DNA of 64,000 bases from contig NZ_BCWQ01000014.1 in assembly GCF_001592285.1 (NCBI RefSeq), positions 96,672 to 160,671 of the forward strand, read 5' to 3'. This document shows positions 10,425 to 17,983 of the stretch, one piece after another. How positions within the stretch are numbered: the first letter of the stretch is position 1; the number at the start of each line of letters is the position of its first letter. The notes beneath the pieces are model-generated. The model was not told the DNA's origin, did no database searches, and worked only from the letters and a program-made list of their open reading frames with translations. Position numbers and translations under genes: made by a program. Source of the stretch: Hydrogenophaga pseudoflava NBRC 102511 (GTDB lineage Bacteria; Pseudomonadota; Gammaproteobacteria; Burkholderiales; Burkholderiaceae_C).

Positions 10425-10964
10425 TCAGGCCGCGATGGCGAGAAACTCCGGGTCATGGGACAGCGCCTGAAGGTTCAGCTCCTGCCACTCCTGACCATCC
10501 TTGTCGGTGAAACGGCGGGCGTACCAAGCGGGCGCCTGTGCATCCCGTTCCATCACAGACGCAAACATGGAGGGGTTGCGCAGCCCCAGCAGGCGGTCGA
10601 TCCACAGAACGGCGTTCACACCCAGCGCGGAGTGCAGACTCACCAGTCGCGACTCTGATGTCACACGGTCAGACACCCTGGCGGCGGAAGCCGCTGCGAG
10701 CCGCCCGGACAGCAGAGCCAGATCGACCACGCCGTGCAGACCACCCCGAAGACTGGCCACCCCGGCGTACCACCGCTTGGTGTACGGCACTGTCTGCAGG
10801 CTGGTCCACGGAAAGATTTCGCCCGACTGAACCAGCGGTACCAGGAAACGCCCGCCGCCGGCCTCCAAAGCAAGCCAGGATGCCGAGGCCCCCTCGGTTC
10901 TGGCTGCGGTCAGGCGCTCCGCGAGGCGCACCTGAAGGTCTTTGAGGGATTGACGGTTGGCCAT
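10425..10964 (-). CDS. pilI: CheW-like coupling protein PilI
   Basis: This 179-aa protein has a single CheW-like domain and links the PilJ receptor to the ChpA kinase. Visible elements are WLALEAGGGRFLVPLVQSGEIFPW, a conserved CheW strand pair, and GVASLRGGLHGVVDLALLSG, which matches the GVinLRGxVvPVIDLR element of CheW. It sits between pilH and pilJ in the leftward cluster, the order seen in Pseudomonas and many Burkholderiales. The start at 10964 gives the normal family length. No adaptation enzyme (pilK methyltransferase or chpB methylesterase) accompanies it here. Confidence 0.9.
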   Translation of the reverse strand: MANRQSLKDLQVRLAERLTAARTEGASASWLALEAGGGRFLVPLVQSGEIFPWTSLQTVPYTKRWYAGVASLRGGLHGVVDLALLSGRLAAASAARVSDRVTSESRLVSLHSALGVNAVLWIDRLLGLRNPSMFASVMERDAQAPAWYARRFTDKDGQEWQELNLQALSHDPEFLAIAA

Positions 10965-10992
10965 GCGTTCAGTCGTTCGCCCGGTTGCCGCG

Positions 10993-11361
10993 TCAACCGA
11001 GAGCCCGGATCTTGGAGATCAGTTCTTCTGCGTTGACTGGCTTGGTCACGTAGTCGCGTGCACCCTGGCGCATTCCCCAGACGCGGTCCGTCTCTTGGTT
11101 CTTGCTGGTGCACATGATGATGGGAATATCAGAGTATTGGGGGTCGCGGGTGATGGCCCGCGTCAGCTGAAATCCATTCTGACCGGGCATCACCACGTCC
11201 ATCAGAATCAGTTCCGGCTTTTCCTCCCCGAGCCGACGAAAGGCCTCTTCCGCATTCTCAGCGGTTCGCACCTTGTAGCCATTTTTCACCAATAGATCGG
11301 ACAGAACCATGAGCTCGGTCTTGGAATCGTCCACAACGAGAATCTTCTGAATCGGCATCAT
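10993..11361 (-). CDS. pilH: Response regulator PilH (single receiver domain)
   Basis: This is a 122-aa stand-alone CheY-like receiver. It has the acidic pair in KILVVDDSKTE (residues 11-12), the phospho-acceptor Asp at about residue 55 in LILMDVVMPG, a Thr/Ser position in IIMCTSK and a conserved Lys in YVTKPVN. Its ATG overlaps the pilG stop codon by 4 bp (11358-11361), so the two regulators are translationally coupled. In characterised Pil-Chp systems PilH promotes pilus retraction or drains phosphate from the pathway, opposing PilG. PilG and PilH are told apart here by order and by similarity of pattern, so the two names could in principle be exchanged. Confidence 0.92.
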   Translation of the reverse strand: MMPIQKILVVDDSKTELMVLSDLLVKNGYKVRTAENAEEAFRRLGEEKPELILMDVVMPGQNGFQLTRAITRDPQYSDIPIIMCTSKNQETDRVWGMRQGARDYVTKPVNAEELISKIRALG

Positions 11362-11753
11362 GCGGCTCCGGTGAGGTGGGCGCCAAACTGCTGCACGGCC
11401 TGCAGCAGCTGGTCTTTGGTAAACGGTTTGGTGAGGTATTCCTGCGAGCCGACCATGCGGCCCCGCGCCTTGTCGAACACGCCATCTTTGGACGACAGCA
11501 TCACGACCGGAATGTTGGCGAATCGGGCGTTGCGCTTGATGATCGCGCAGGTCTGGTACCCGTCCAGCCGCGGCATCAGGATGTCGCAGAACACGATGTC
11601 GGGCAGGTAGTCGTTGATTTTGGCCAGCGCATCAAAACCATCCTCTGCCAGCAGCACCTCGTGCCCGCCCTGCTTGAGAAAGATTTCTGCACTGCGACGG
11701 ATGGTGTTGCTGTCGTCGACCACCAGAACTTTGAATGTGGGCGTCGGATTCAC
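11358..11753 (-). CDS. pilG: Response regulator PilG (single receiver domain)
   Basis: This CheY-like receiver is 131 aa from the proposed GTG start at 11753, which is preceded by AGGAG with a 9-base spacer. The reading frame stays open further upstream (ATG at 11810 and 11870), but those leaders look non-coding. Receiver landmarks are VLVVDDSNTIRR (Asp 13/14), phospho-acceptor Asp 57 in IVFCDILMPRLDG, VVMLSSKDG and EYLTKPFTKDQL. In the Pil-Chp pathway PilG drives pilus extension and, in Pseudomonas, activates adenylate cyclase. It is first of the pil genes here, 76 bp after the rubredoxin gene, and overlaps pilH by 4 bp. Confidence 0.92.
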   Translation of the reverse strand: MNPTPTFKVLVVDDSNTIRRSAEIFLKQGGHEVLLAEDGFDALAKINDYLPDIVFCDILMPRLDGYQTCAIIKRNARFANIPVVMLSSKDGVFDKARGRMVGSQEYLTKPFTKDQLLQAVQQFGAHLTGAA

Positions 11754-11829
11754 TGCTGGTCGCTCCTGTATGGTGTGGAGGGAGGGTGACGGGGTGCCAG
11801 CCTGCAGCATACGCCGAGGCGCAGGCTCG

Positions 11830-12003
11830 TCAGATCTGGACCATCTCGAAGTCTTCCTTGCGGGCGCCACACTCGGGGCATGTCCAGTTCATCGGAACAT
11901 CCGCCCACGCGGTTCCCGGTGCGATACCGTGCTCGGGTGAGCCTGCGGCCTCGTCGTAAATCCACCCGCAGATCAGGCACATCCAAGTCTTGGTTTCGGT
12001 CAT
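11830..12003 (-). CDS. rubA: Rubredoxin
   Basis: This small iron-sulfur-free electron carrier has one Fe(SCys)4 centre. From the internal ATG at 12003 it is 57 aa, the usual rubredoxin length, with ligands C9 and C12 (MCLICGWIYDE) and C42 and C45 (TCPECGARKEDFE). An upstream in-frame ATG at 12036 would add 11 residues (MTGFYDNAFAD) not normal for the family; neither start has a strong Shine-Dalgarno site, so the start is uncertain. It is the first gene of the leftward pil-chp unit. This rubredoxin-pilG adjacency is familiar in Burkholderiales, but no functional link to twitching is established. The alternative is a carrier for an alkane- or oxygen-defence enzyme elsewhere. Confidence 0.93.
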   Translation of the reverse strand: MTETKTWMCLICGWIYDEAAGSPEHGIAPGTAWADVPMNWTCPECGARKEDFEMVQI

Positions 12004-12130
12004 GTCAGCGAAGGCATTGTCATAGAATCCGGTCATTGTATCGAGCCACGGAGGGCCGCCGCTGAGCTCGCGCTGGTGGAAATCCCCAAGGCGCCAGATA
12101 CCGATTTACGCGTAACACGCTGCGTTCACA

Positions 12131-13081
12131 ATGCCCCAAAACCCCGCCCCTCCCCTGCCCGCCAACGCAGTGGAGCCTGGTGAAACTTCGCTGCCATGCG
12201 TCATGGTTTTCAACGCCAACGACCCCAGCGGAGCCGGTGGACTGGCGGCGGACATCACAGCCATGTCCAGCGCCTCTGCCCATGTGCTGGCGGTGGTGAC
12301 GGGCTCCTACATCCGGGACACCTCCGAAATCCACGACCACATCGCTTTTGACGAAGAAGCCGTCGCCGACCAGGCCCGCTGTGCGCTCGAAGACATGCCG
12401 GTCAAGGCCTTCAAGGTCGGTTTCGTCGGCAACCCGGAAAATCTCAGCGCGATCGCCGGCATCACCACCGACTACGCCGATGTCCCGGTGGTCACCTACA
12501 TGCCCGACCTCTCGTGGTGGGACGAACTCGCCATCGAGACCTATCTCGACGCCTGTGTCGAGCTGCTGCTGCCACAGACCACCGTGCTGGTCGGCAACCA
12601 CAGCACCCTTTGCCGCTGGCTTCTGCCCGAGTGGGAGGGCGACCGTCCTCCCAACGCCCGCGAGGTGGCCCGGGCGGCGGCGGTGCATGGCGTGCCCTAC
12701 ACCCTGGTGACTGGCTTCAACGCCGCCGACCAGTACCTTGAGAGCCACCTGGCCAGCCCGGAGGCCGTGCTGGCCACCGCTCGCTACGAGCGCTTTGAGG
12801 CGACCTTCGGCGGCGCGGGCGACACGCTGTCCGCCGCGCTGTGCGCCCTGATCGCCGCCGGCGCCGACCTGCAATCGGCCTGCGCAGAGGCACTGACCTA
12901 TCTGGACCAGTGTCTGGACGCCGGGTTCCAGCCCGGCATGGGTCATGCCGTTCCCGACCGGCTGTTCTGGGCGCACGAGGACGAGGGCGACGAGGCCCCC
13001 GAAGGCGCCGCCGGCGAAACGCCTTCGCCGGACAGCCAGCTGGACGCCGACGACTTTCCCCTGGACACCACCAAGCACTGA
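12131..13081 (+). CDS. thiD: Hydroxymethylpyrimidine/phosphomethylpyrimidine kinase-like protein (ThiD family)
   Basis: This 316-aa ribokinase-fold kinase is predicted to phosphorylate HMP and HMP-P in thiamine biosynthesis. The N-terminal [15 protein letters not shown] corresponds to the AGSDPSGGAGIQADI substrate loop of ThiD. Near residue 230 the anion-hole/catalytic motif is [12 protein letters not shown], with Asp where classical ThiD (GTGCTLSAAL) has Cys. The C-terminus has the subfamily element [25 protein letters not shown], then an acidic tail ([12 protein letters not shown] and beyond) not found in short ThiD. It lies 7 bp upstream of hemL on the same strand, so the pair probably forms an operon. 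The family is clear; exact substrate specificity is inferred. Confidence 0.85.
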   Translation: MPQNPAPPLPANAVEPGETSLPCVMVFNANDPSGAGGLAADITAMSSASAHVLAVVTGSYIRDTSEIHDHIAFDEEAVADQARCALEDMPVKAFKVGFVGNPENLSAIAGITTDYADVPVVTYMPDLSWWDELAIETYLDACVELLLPQTTVLVGNHSTLCRWLLPEWEGDRPPNAREVARAAAVHGVPYTLVTGFNAADQYLESHLASPEAVLATARYERFEATFGGAGDTLSAALCALIAAGADLQSACAEALTYLDQCLDAGFQPGMGHAVPDRLFWAHEDEGDEAPEGAAGETPSPDSQLDADDFPLDTTKH

Positions 13082-13088
13082 ACCATCC

Positions 13089-14387
13089 ATGAGCGACCGC
13101 AACCTTGATCTCTTCGAACGCGCCAAGCAGCTGATCCCCGGCGGCGTGAACTCCCCGGTGCGCGCCTTCCGCGCGGTCGGCGGCACGCCGCGCTTCGTGC
13201 AGCGCGCACAGGGCGCCTATTTCTGGGACGCCAACGGCCAGCGGTACATCGACTACATCGGCTCCTGGGGCCCGATGATCCTGGGCCATGGCCACCCTGC
13301 CGTGCTCGAAGCGGTGCAGAAGGCGGCCACAGAAGGTTTCTCCTTCGGCGCACCCACCGAGCGCGAAGTCGAACTGGCCGAAGAGATCGTCAAGCTGGTG
13401 CCCAGCCTTGAGATGGTGCGCCTGGTGAGCTCCGGCACCGAGGCCGGCATGAGCACCATCCGGCTGGCCCGCGGCGCCACCGGGCGCAAGACCATCATCA
13501 AGTTCGAAGGCTGCTACCACGGCCACGCCGACGCCCTGCTGGTCAAGGCCGGCTCGGGCCTGGCCACTTTCGGCAACCCCACCAGCGCCGGCGTGCCGCC
13601 CGAGGTGGTGCAGCACACCCTGGTGCTCGAATACAACAACGTGGCACAGATCGAGGCCGCGTTCGCCGAGCACGGCGCCGACATCGCCTGCGTGATCATC
13701 GAGCCGATCGCGGGCAACATGAACTTTGTGCGCGCCAGCGTGCCGTTCGTCAAGCGCATTCGCGAGCTGTGCACCCAGCACAGCGCACTGTTCGTGTTCG
13801 ATGAGGTGATGACGGGCTTCCGCGTCGGTCTGGGCAGCGCGCAAGGCCACTACGCGTCGCTGATTCCCGGCTTTGAACCCGACATGACAGTGATGGGCAA
13901 GGTGATCGGTGGCGGCATGCCGCTGGCGGCCTTCGGTGGCAAACGCGCGGTAATGGAACACCTCGCTCCGCTGGGTGGTGTCTACCAGGCAGGCACGCTA
14001 TCGGGCAACCCCGTGGCCACGGCCTGCGGTCTGGCCACGCTGAAAGAAATCCAGAAGCCCGGTTTCTTCGAAGCCCTGTCGGCCACCACCCGCTCGCTGG
14101 TGGATGGTCTGAAGGCCGCGGCTGATGCCGAAGGTGTTCCGTTCAGCGTGGACTGCCAGGGCGGCATGTTCGGCTTCTTCCTGATGCCCGAATTGCCGCA
14201 GAACTACGCCACCGTGATGAAGACCGAGGGCGCGAAGTTCAACGCCCTGTTCCACGGTCTGCTGGACCGGGGCGTGTACATCGCGCCCGCCCTGTACGAA
14301 GCAGGCTTTGTGAGCGCGGCGCACACCGCGGACGACATCGCGGCCACAGTCGCGGCGGCGCGCGAAGTGTTCGCCTCACTCCGGTAA
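13089..14387 (+). CDS. hemL: Glutamate-1-semialdehyde 2,1-aminomutase
   Basis: This PLP enzyme converts glutamate-1-semialdehyde to 5-aminolevulinate, the last step of the C5 route to tetrapyrroles. From the ATG at 13089 it is 432 aa, the family norm. Signature stretches are [89 protein letters not shown] and FDEVMTGFR. The Schiff-base lysine is in [17 protein letters not shown] (K271), followed by GTLSGNPVA. The frame is open further upstream through thiD, but nothing before 13089 belongs to HemL. Cotranscription with thiD is likely. The hemL and SGNH genes converge with a 28-bp gap. Confidence 0.97.
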   Translation: MSDRNLDLFERAKQLIPGGVNSPVRAFRAVGGTPRFVQRAQGAYFWDANGQRYIDYIGSWGPMILGHGHPAVLEAVQKAATEGFSFGAPTEREVELAEEIVKLVPSLEMVRLVSSGTEAGMSTIRLARGATGRKTIIKFEGCYHGHADALLVKAGSGLATFGNPTSAGVPPEVVQHTLVLEYNNVAQIEAAFAEHGADIACVIIEPIAGNMNFVRASVPFVKRIRELCTQHSALFVFDEVMTGFRVGLGSAQGHYASLIPGFEPDMTVMGKVIGGGMPLAAFGGKRAVMEHLAPLGGVYQAGTLSGNPVATACGLATLKEIQKPGFFEALSATTRSLVDGLKAAADAEGVPFSVDCQGGMFGFFLMPELPQNYATVMKTEGAKFNALFHGLLDRGVYIAPALYEAGFVSAAHTADDIAATVAAAREVFASLR

Positions 14388-14415
14388 ATGGTCTCGCTGT
14401 TCCCCCGCGGTTGCG

Positions 14416-15435
14416 TCAGGGCGCGGGGGACTTGAGGCCGTCGGTGATCAGGGGCGAGAGGATCTGCGCCAGGTGCTCGTGCCCCTGGGGGTTGAGGTGG
14501 TCGTCGATGCGGTAGTAGTCCGAGCGCTTCAGCAGGGCCTGGCTGTCCAGCACCACCACGTCCAGACCGGGCGCATGCTGTGACAGGGCCGCTTCGAATG
14601 TGCTCTTGAAGCCGGGGTGGTTGAAGCCGTAGCCACTGGACTCGAACACGATGAGCTTCTTGCCTTCGAGCACTGGGCGGTAGCGCGCGACGATCTTGGC
14701 GAAGTTGTCCGCCTCCCAGGGCATGTTGCGCGCCAGGCTGCGCGCCTCGAACCGGGCCCGGCTCTTGTAGTCACCCTTGTAGATCGCATGCGCCAAGTCC
14801 AGCACCGGAGCGATGGGGCCGCGCGCTTTGTTGTCGTGGTAGCGGGCCTGCATGTGCAGCCAGCGCGAGTGGACCTGCCGCAGGAACTCCTCCCGCGTGC
14901 TCTCCACCGCCCGCTTGTTCTCGTCGGCGTCGTTGTTGCAGTACTGGAGGACCACCACCTTCGCTCCACCCGAATAGGCCTTGAGCGACTCCAGCTCGCG
15001 CAGGGTGGCGTAAGAGGAAATGCCGAGATTCTTGGTCCGGAGGTGGTAGCGGCTTCGGAGGACCTCCGGGAACGACTCGGCGTCCTTGACGCCGAAGCCC
15101 TGGGTGTGCGAGTCCCCGATCAGCACCACATCGGAAGGCGCCCTGGTGTCGGCGTTGCGAAAGCCCTCTTCGTCGAACGTCATCACCGTCTGGTATTCCA
15201 GATTGTTGAGGACGCATGGCCCGGGCTTGGCCTTGTAGCCGTACCCTTCGTCGGTCCACCGCATGCAGGGCGTTTCCAGGTTGCGCCACGACGCCAGGTA
15301 CACATCCTGGACCAGGGACGTGCCCAGCACGAGGTACAGACCACCGCCCACAAGGGCCAGGAAGGGGCTCAGCAGCACGAGGTAGAACACCAGCCGCTTG
15401 CCAGCGGACAAGGTTTCAGTCGAGTTCGTAGGCAT
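14416..15435 (-). CDS. Membrane-anchored SGNH/GDSL hydrolase-like protein
   Basis: This 339-aa protein has one N-terminal transmembrane helix (about residues 14-38, RLVFYLVLLSPFLALVGGGLYLVLG) and a long extracytoplasmic SGNH domain. The nucleophile block is VVLIGDSHTQGFGV (Ser about 108), a mid-domain element is VVLQYCNNDADEN, and the Asp-His block is IDDHLNPQGHEHLA (about 313). Such proteins hydrolyse esters or transfer acyl groups on glycans or lipids; the substrate here is unknown. Its start overlaps the end of the carbamoyltransferase gene by 20 bp, which argues for translational coupling and a shared task. It is the last gene of the sxtJ-DUF5989-carbamoyltransferase-SGNH unit. Confidence 0.85.
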   Translation of the reverse strand: MPTNSTETLSAGKRLVFYLVLLSPFLALVGGGLYLVLGTSLVQDVYLASWRNLETPCMRWTDEGYGYKAKPGPCVLNNLEYQTVMTFDEEGFRNADTRAPSDVVLIGDSHTQGFGVKDAESFPEVLRSRYHLRTKNLGISSYATLRELESLKAYSGGAKVVVLQYCNNDADENKRAVESTREEFLRQVHSRWLHMQARYHDNKARGPIAPVLDLAHAIYKGDYKSRARFEARSLARNMPWEADNFAKIVARYRPVLEGKKLIVFESSGYGFNHPGFKSTFEAALSQHAPGLDVVVLDSQALLKRSDYYRIDDHLNPQGHEHLAQILSPLITDGLKSPAP

Positions 15436-17251
15436 TGCGGTAGTCCCTCAACAGCGCAGGGTTCTGGTCTTCCTTGCGCATCACACAGTTGCCCACGGCC
15501 AGAAACTCGATGCCCGTGCCCATCAGGCAGTGAAAAGCGTCTTCGGGGGTGCAGACGATCGGCTCGCCCCGGACGTTGAACGAGGTGTTGACCAGCACCG
15601 GGCAGCCTGTCAGCTCCTTGAACCGTGAGATCAGGCGGTGGTAGCGCGGATTCGTGTCGGCGTGGACCGTCTGGATGCGCGCCGAGTAGTCAACGTGCGT
15701 GATGGCGGGAATCGACGAGCGCGGGACATTGAGCTTGTCGATGCCGAACAGCTTCTGCTGCTCTGCCGTCATGGGCGACTGCCGCTCCTTGGCCACGTCG
15801 GCCACCATCAGCATGTAGGGGCTGTCCACGTCGATGTCGAACCAGTCCTGCACATCTTCGCGCAGCACGCTGGGTGCGAATGGCCGGAAGGACTCCCGGT
15901 ACTTGACCTTCAGGTTGAGCTGTTTCTGCACCGAGGGGGAGCGGGGGTCGGCCAGAATCGACCGGCCGCCCAGTGCCCGGGGACCAAACTCCATGCGGCC
16001 CTGGTGCCAGCCCACGGCGCAGCCGCGGGCCAGCGCGTCGGCGGTGGCGTCGATCAGGGCGTCGTCGTCCAGTGTGGTGAAGACCGCTCCGGCCCGGCGC
16101 AGGCGGGCCTCGATATCGTCCTGCGCGAAGGCCGGGCCCAGGTACGAGCCGCTCATGGTGTCGCCAGGTCCCACGGACCTGGGCTGGCCCAGCAGGATGT
16201 GGTGGGCGCCCAGCGCCGCGCCGATCGCGCCACCCGCATCGCCCGATGCGGGCTGCACCCAGATGTGGTCGAAGACCCGCTCGCGCAGCAGCTTGCCGTT
16301 GGCCACGCAGTTGAGCGCCACGCCGCCGGCCAGGCACAGGTTGCGCTGCCCGGTGCTCTTGCGAATGCCCTTCGCCAGCTTGATCACCACCTCTTCGGTG
16401 ACCGCCTGGACCGAGGCCGCCAGGTCCATCTCGCGCTGAGTGAGCTGGGCCTCGGCCTTGCGTGCCGGCCCGCCAAACAGCTCGTCGAACCGGCTGTTGG
16501 TCATGGTCAGGCCGGTGCAGTAGTCGAAATAGGCCATGTTCAGCCGGAACGAGCCGTCTTCGCGCAGGTCGATCAGGTGTTCCTTGATCTTGTCGGCGAA
16601 GCGCGGCTCGCCATAGGGCGCCAGGCCCATGACCTTGTATTCGCCGGAGTTGACCTTGAAGCCCGTGTAGTGGGTGAAGGCCGAGTACAGCAGACCCAGG
16701 GAATGAGGAAAGTGGATCTCCCGGTGGATGTCCAGGCTGTTGCCCCGACCGATCGCCAGCGAGGTAGTGGTCCACTCACCCACGCCGTCCATCGTCAGCA
16801 CCGCGGCCTCTTCAAACGGCGAAGGGAAAAACGCCGACGCCGCGTGGCTGTGGTGGTGTTCTGAAAACAGCAGCCTCGACGACCAGTCGACCCCCTGGTC
16901 CAACTGCTCCTGAAGCTCGCGCACCAGGACACTCTTCTGGAACAGCTTGTCCTTGATCCACACCGGCAGCGAGGTGGCAAAGCTCTGAAACCCGCGGGGC
17001 GCAAACGCCAGGTAGGTTTCCAGCAGGCGCTCGAACTTCAGGAAGGGTTTGTCGTAGAACACCACGTGGTCGATGTCCGCCGCCCCGAGCGAGGCTTCGG
17101 CCAGGCAGTACCGGATCGCCTGCAGCGGAAAGCCGGCGTCGTGCTTCTTGCGGGTGAACCGCTCTTCCTGGGCCGCTGCCACGATGCGTCCGTCCTGCAC
17201 CAGACAGGCCGCCGAGTCGTGGTAGTAGGCGGAGATACCGATGATGTTCAT
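15416..17251 (-). CDS. O-carbamoyltransferase (NodU/CmcH/TobZ family)
   Basis: This 611-aa enzyme is predicted to transfer a carbamoyl group from carbamoyl phosphate, through a carbamoyl-adenylate, onto a hydroxyl acceptor. The N-terminal Kae1-like domain begins MNIIGISAYYHDSAACLVQDG and carries the metal motif EHHHSHAASAFFPSPFEEA (about residue 133), TMDGVGEWTT and LCLAGGVALNCVANGKL. The C-terminal carbamoyltransferase domain has GWHQGRMEFGPRALGGRSIL (about 417), KYRESFRPFAPSV and LVNTSFNVRGEPIVCTPEDA. Length is normal. Known relatives modify Nod factors, cephamycin and tobramycin, but no antibiotic or nod genes are nearby. The companions DUF5989, SxtJ-like and SGNH point instead to an envelope or exported glycan acceptor (inference). 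Confidence 0.93.
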   Translation of the reverse strand: MNIIGISAYYHDSAACLVQDGRIVAAAQEERFTRKKHDAGFPLQAIRYCLAEASLGAADIDHVVFYDKPFLKFERLLETYLAFAPRGFQSFATSLPVWIKDKLFQKSVLVRELQEQLDQGVDWSSRLLFSEHHHSHAASAFFPSPFEEAAVLTMDGVGEWTTTSLAIGRGNSLDIHREIHFPHSLGLLYSAFTHYTGFKVNSGEYKVMGLAPYGEPRFADKIKEHLIDLREDGSFRLNMAYFDYCTGLTMTNSRFDELFGGPARKAEAQLTQREMDLAASVQAVTEEVVIKLAKGIRKSTGQRNLCLAGGVALNCVANGKLLRERVFDHIWVQPASGDAGGAIGAALGAHHILLGQPRSVGPGDTMSGSYLGPAFAQDDIEARLRRAGAVFTTLDDDALIDATADALARGCAVGWHQGRMEFGPRALGGRSILADPRSPSVQKQLNLKVKYRESFRPFAPSVLREDVQDWFDIDVDSPYMLMVADVAKERQSPMTAEQQKLFGIDKLNVPRSSIPAITHVDYSARIQTVHADTNPRYHRLISRFKELTGCPVLVNTSFNVRGEPIVCTPEDAFHCLMGTGIEFLAVGNCVMRKEDQNPALLRDYRNAYELD

Positions 17252-17254
17252 CGT

Positions 17255-17407
17255 TCAGAACAGCGTGTAGATCAGGGGCGCGATGACCGAGGTCTCTGCG
17301 GCGATCAGCAGCAGGCCCAGCAGCACCACGATGACGATGATGGGCGCGAGCCACACTTTTTTGCGCGTGCGCAGGAACGCCCACAACTCCTTGACGATCT
17401 CCAGCAT
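17255..17407 (-). CDS. DUF5989 family small membrane protein (50 aa)
   Basis: This short gene reads from the ATG at 17407: MLEIVKELWAFLRTRKKVWL, then a hydrophobic helix of about 18-20 residues (APIIVIVVLLGLLLIAAE), then SVIAPLIYTLF. This is the whole DUF5989 pattern: an N-terminal amphipathic/basic segment, one transmembrane helix and a short tail. It ends 3 bp before the carbamoyltransferase start and begins 8 bp after the SxtJ-like gene, so all are in one transcript. The family has no assigned biochemical role; its constant association with carbamoyltransferases suggests a membrane anchor or partner for them (inference). Confidence 0.85.
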   Translation of the reverse strand: MLEIVKELWAFLRTRKKVWLAPIIVIVVLLGLLLIAAETSVIAPLIYTLF

Positions 17408-17415
17408 GTCCGACC

Positions 17416-17832
17416 TCAGAACTGATGTTTGAACGATTCGGGGCGGGGACCCGGCGGTTGCCGGTCCACCCAGTACGAGCGCGCGGAGGCGTCCAGACGC
17501 AGCTTCAGTGCGTCCCGCCCCCGCAGGCGCATCACCCATGCAACAGGGGTGATGAGAACGAAGAACATGAGGCCGAACACGAGCGGATTCACCACCCGGC
17601 CCATCAGTCTGCCCAGTCCCATCCAGGCCTTGCTGAGGGGAGTCAGCTTGCGCGGAGCCCACAGGGCCAGAGCCCCCATGCACAAGGCGCCGACCACCGC
17701 GGCCACGCTCCAGCCGATGACCGCGTGACGGGTCTGCGCAATCACGGCACCAGCCACACACACCGCCATGACCAGGAGGCCGAACGAGCGGTTGAACGAA
17801 TCGGAAGGGGCGAAGGACGAAGCAGAGCGCAT
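17416..17832 (-). CDS. SxtJ-family small membrane protein
   Basis: This 138-aa protein has three hydrophobic segments (about residues 18-35 FGLLVMAVCVAGAVIA, 41-60 IGWSVAAVVGALCMGALALW and 84-104 VNPLVFGLMFFVLITPVAWVM). Its layout, with PLSKAWMGLGRLMGRVVNPLVFG, is typical of proteins annotated SxtJ after the saxitoxin cluster, where they also accompany a carbamoyltransferase. The C-terminus ends SYWVDRQPPGPRPESFKHQF, the conserved tail of the group. It is first of the four-gene unit, and its ATG at 17832 lacks an obvious strong Shine-Dalgarno site. Function is unknown. The upstream leader (about 17833-17933) contains an imperfect hairpin around 17876-17896. Confidence 0.82.
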   Translation of the reverse strand: MRSASSFAPSDSFNRSFGLLVMAVCVAGAVIAQTRHAVIGWSVAAVVGALCMGALALWAPRKLTPLSKAWMGLGRLMGRVVNPLVFGLMFFVLITPVAWVMRLRGRDALKLRLDASARSYWVDRQPPGPRPESFKHQF

Positions 17833-17933
17833 GGCAGGACTTGTGGGTCACGGGGCCGGGCCGGTCTGGCGCTCAACACCCCGTCACGACGGGTGCTGCG
17901 TTTGTATCTGCTGCGACTTATCTTGCTCTTAAC

Positions 17934-17967
17934 AACGCAAAAGGGCTCCGAAGAGCCCTTTTGCGTT
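17934..17967 (-). terminator. Rho-independent terminator of purH
   Basis: This is a perfect 15-bp inverted repeat, AACGCAAAAGGGCTC (17934-17948) and GAGCCCTTTTGCGTT (17953-17967), around a 4-base loop that reads TTCG on the minus strand. It lies 17 bp past the purH stop (17984) and separates purH from the downstream, same-strand sxtJ unit. The T-rich 3' arm continues into GTTAAGAG. The strength suggests that the sxtJ unit has its own promoter in 17833-17933. Confidence 0.85.
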
Positions 17968-17983
17968 CAGTCGGGACCGCGCC

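Noticed and set aside
11830..12036. Longer rubredoxin start at 12036
   Set aside because: It adds 11 residues that do not fit rubredoxin, and there is no Shine-Dalgarno site. It was not fully excluded, and the shorter start at 12003 is also weak.
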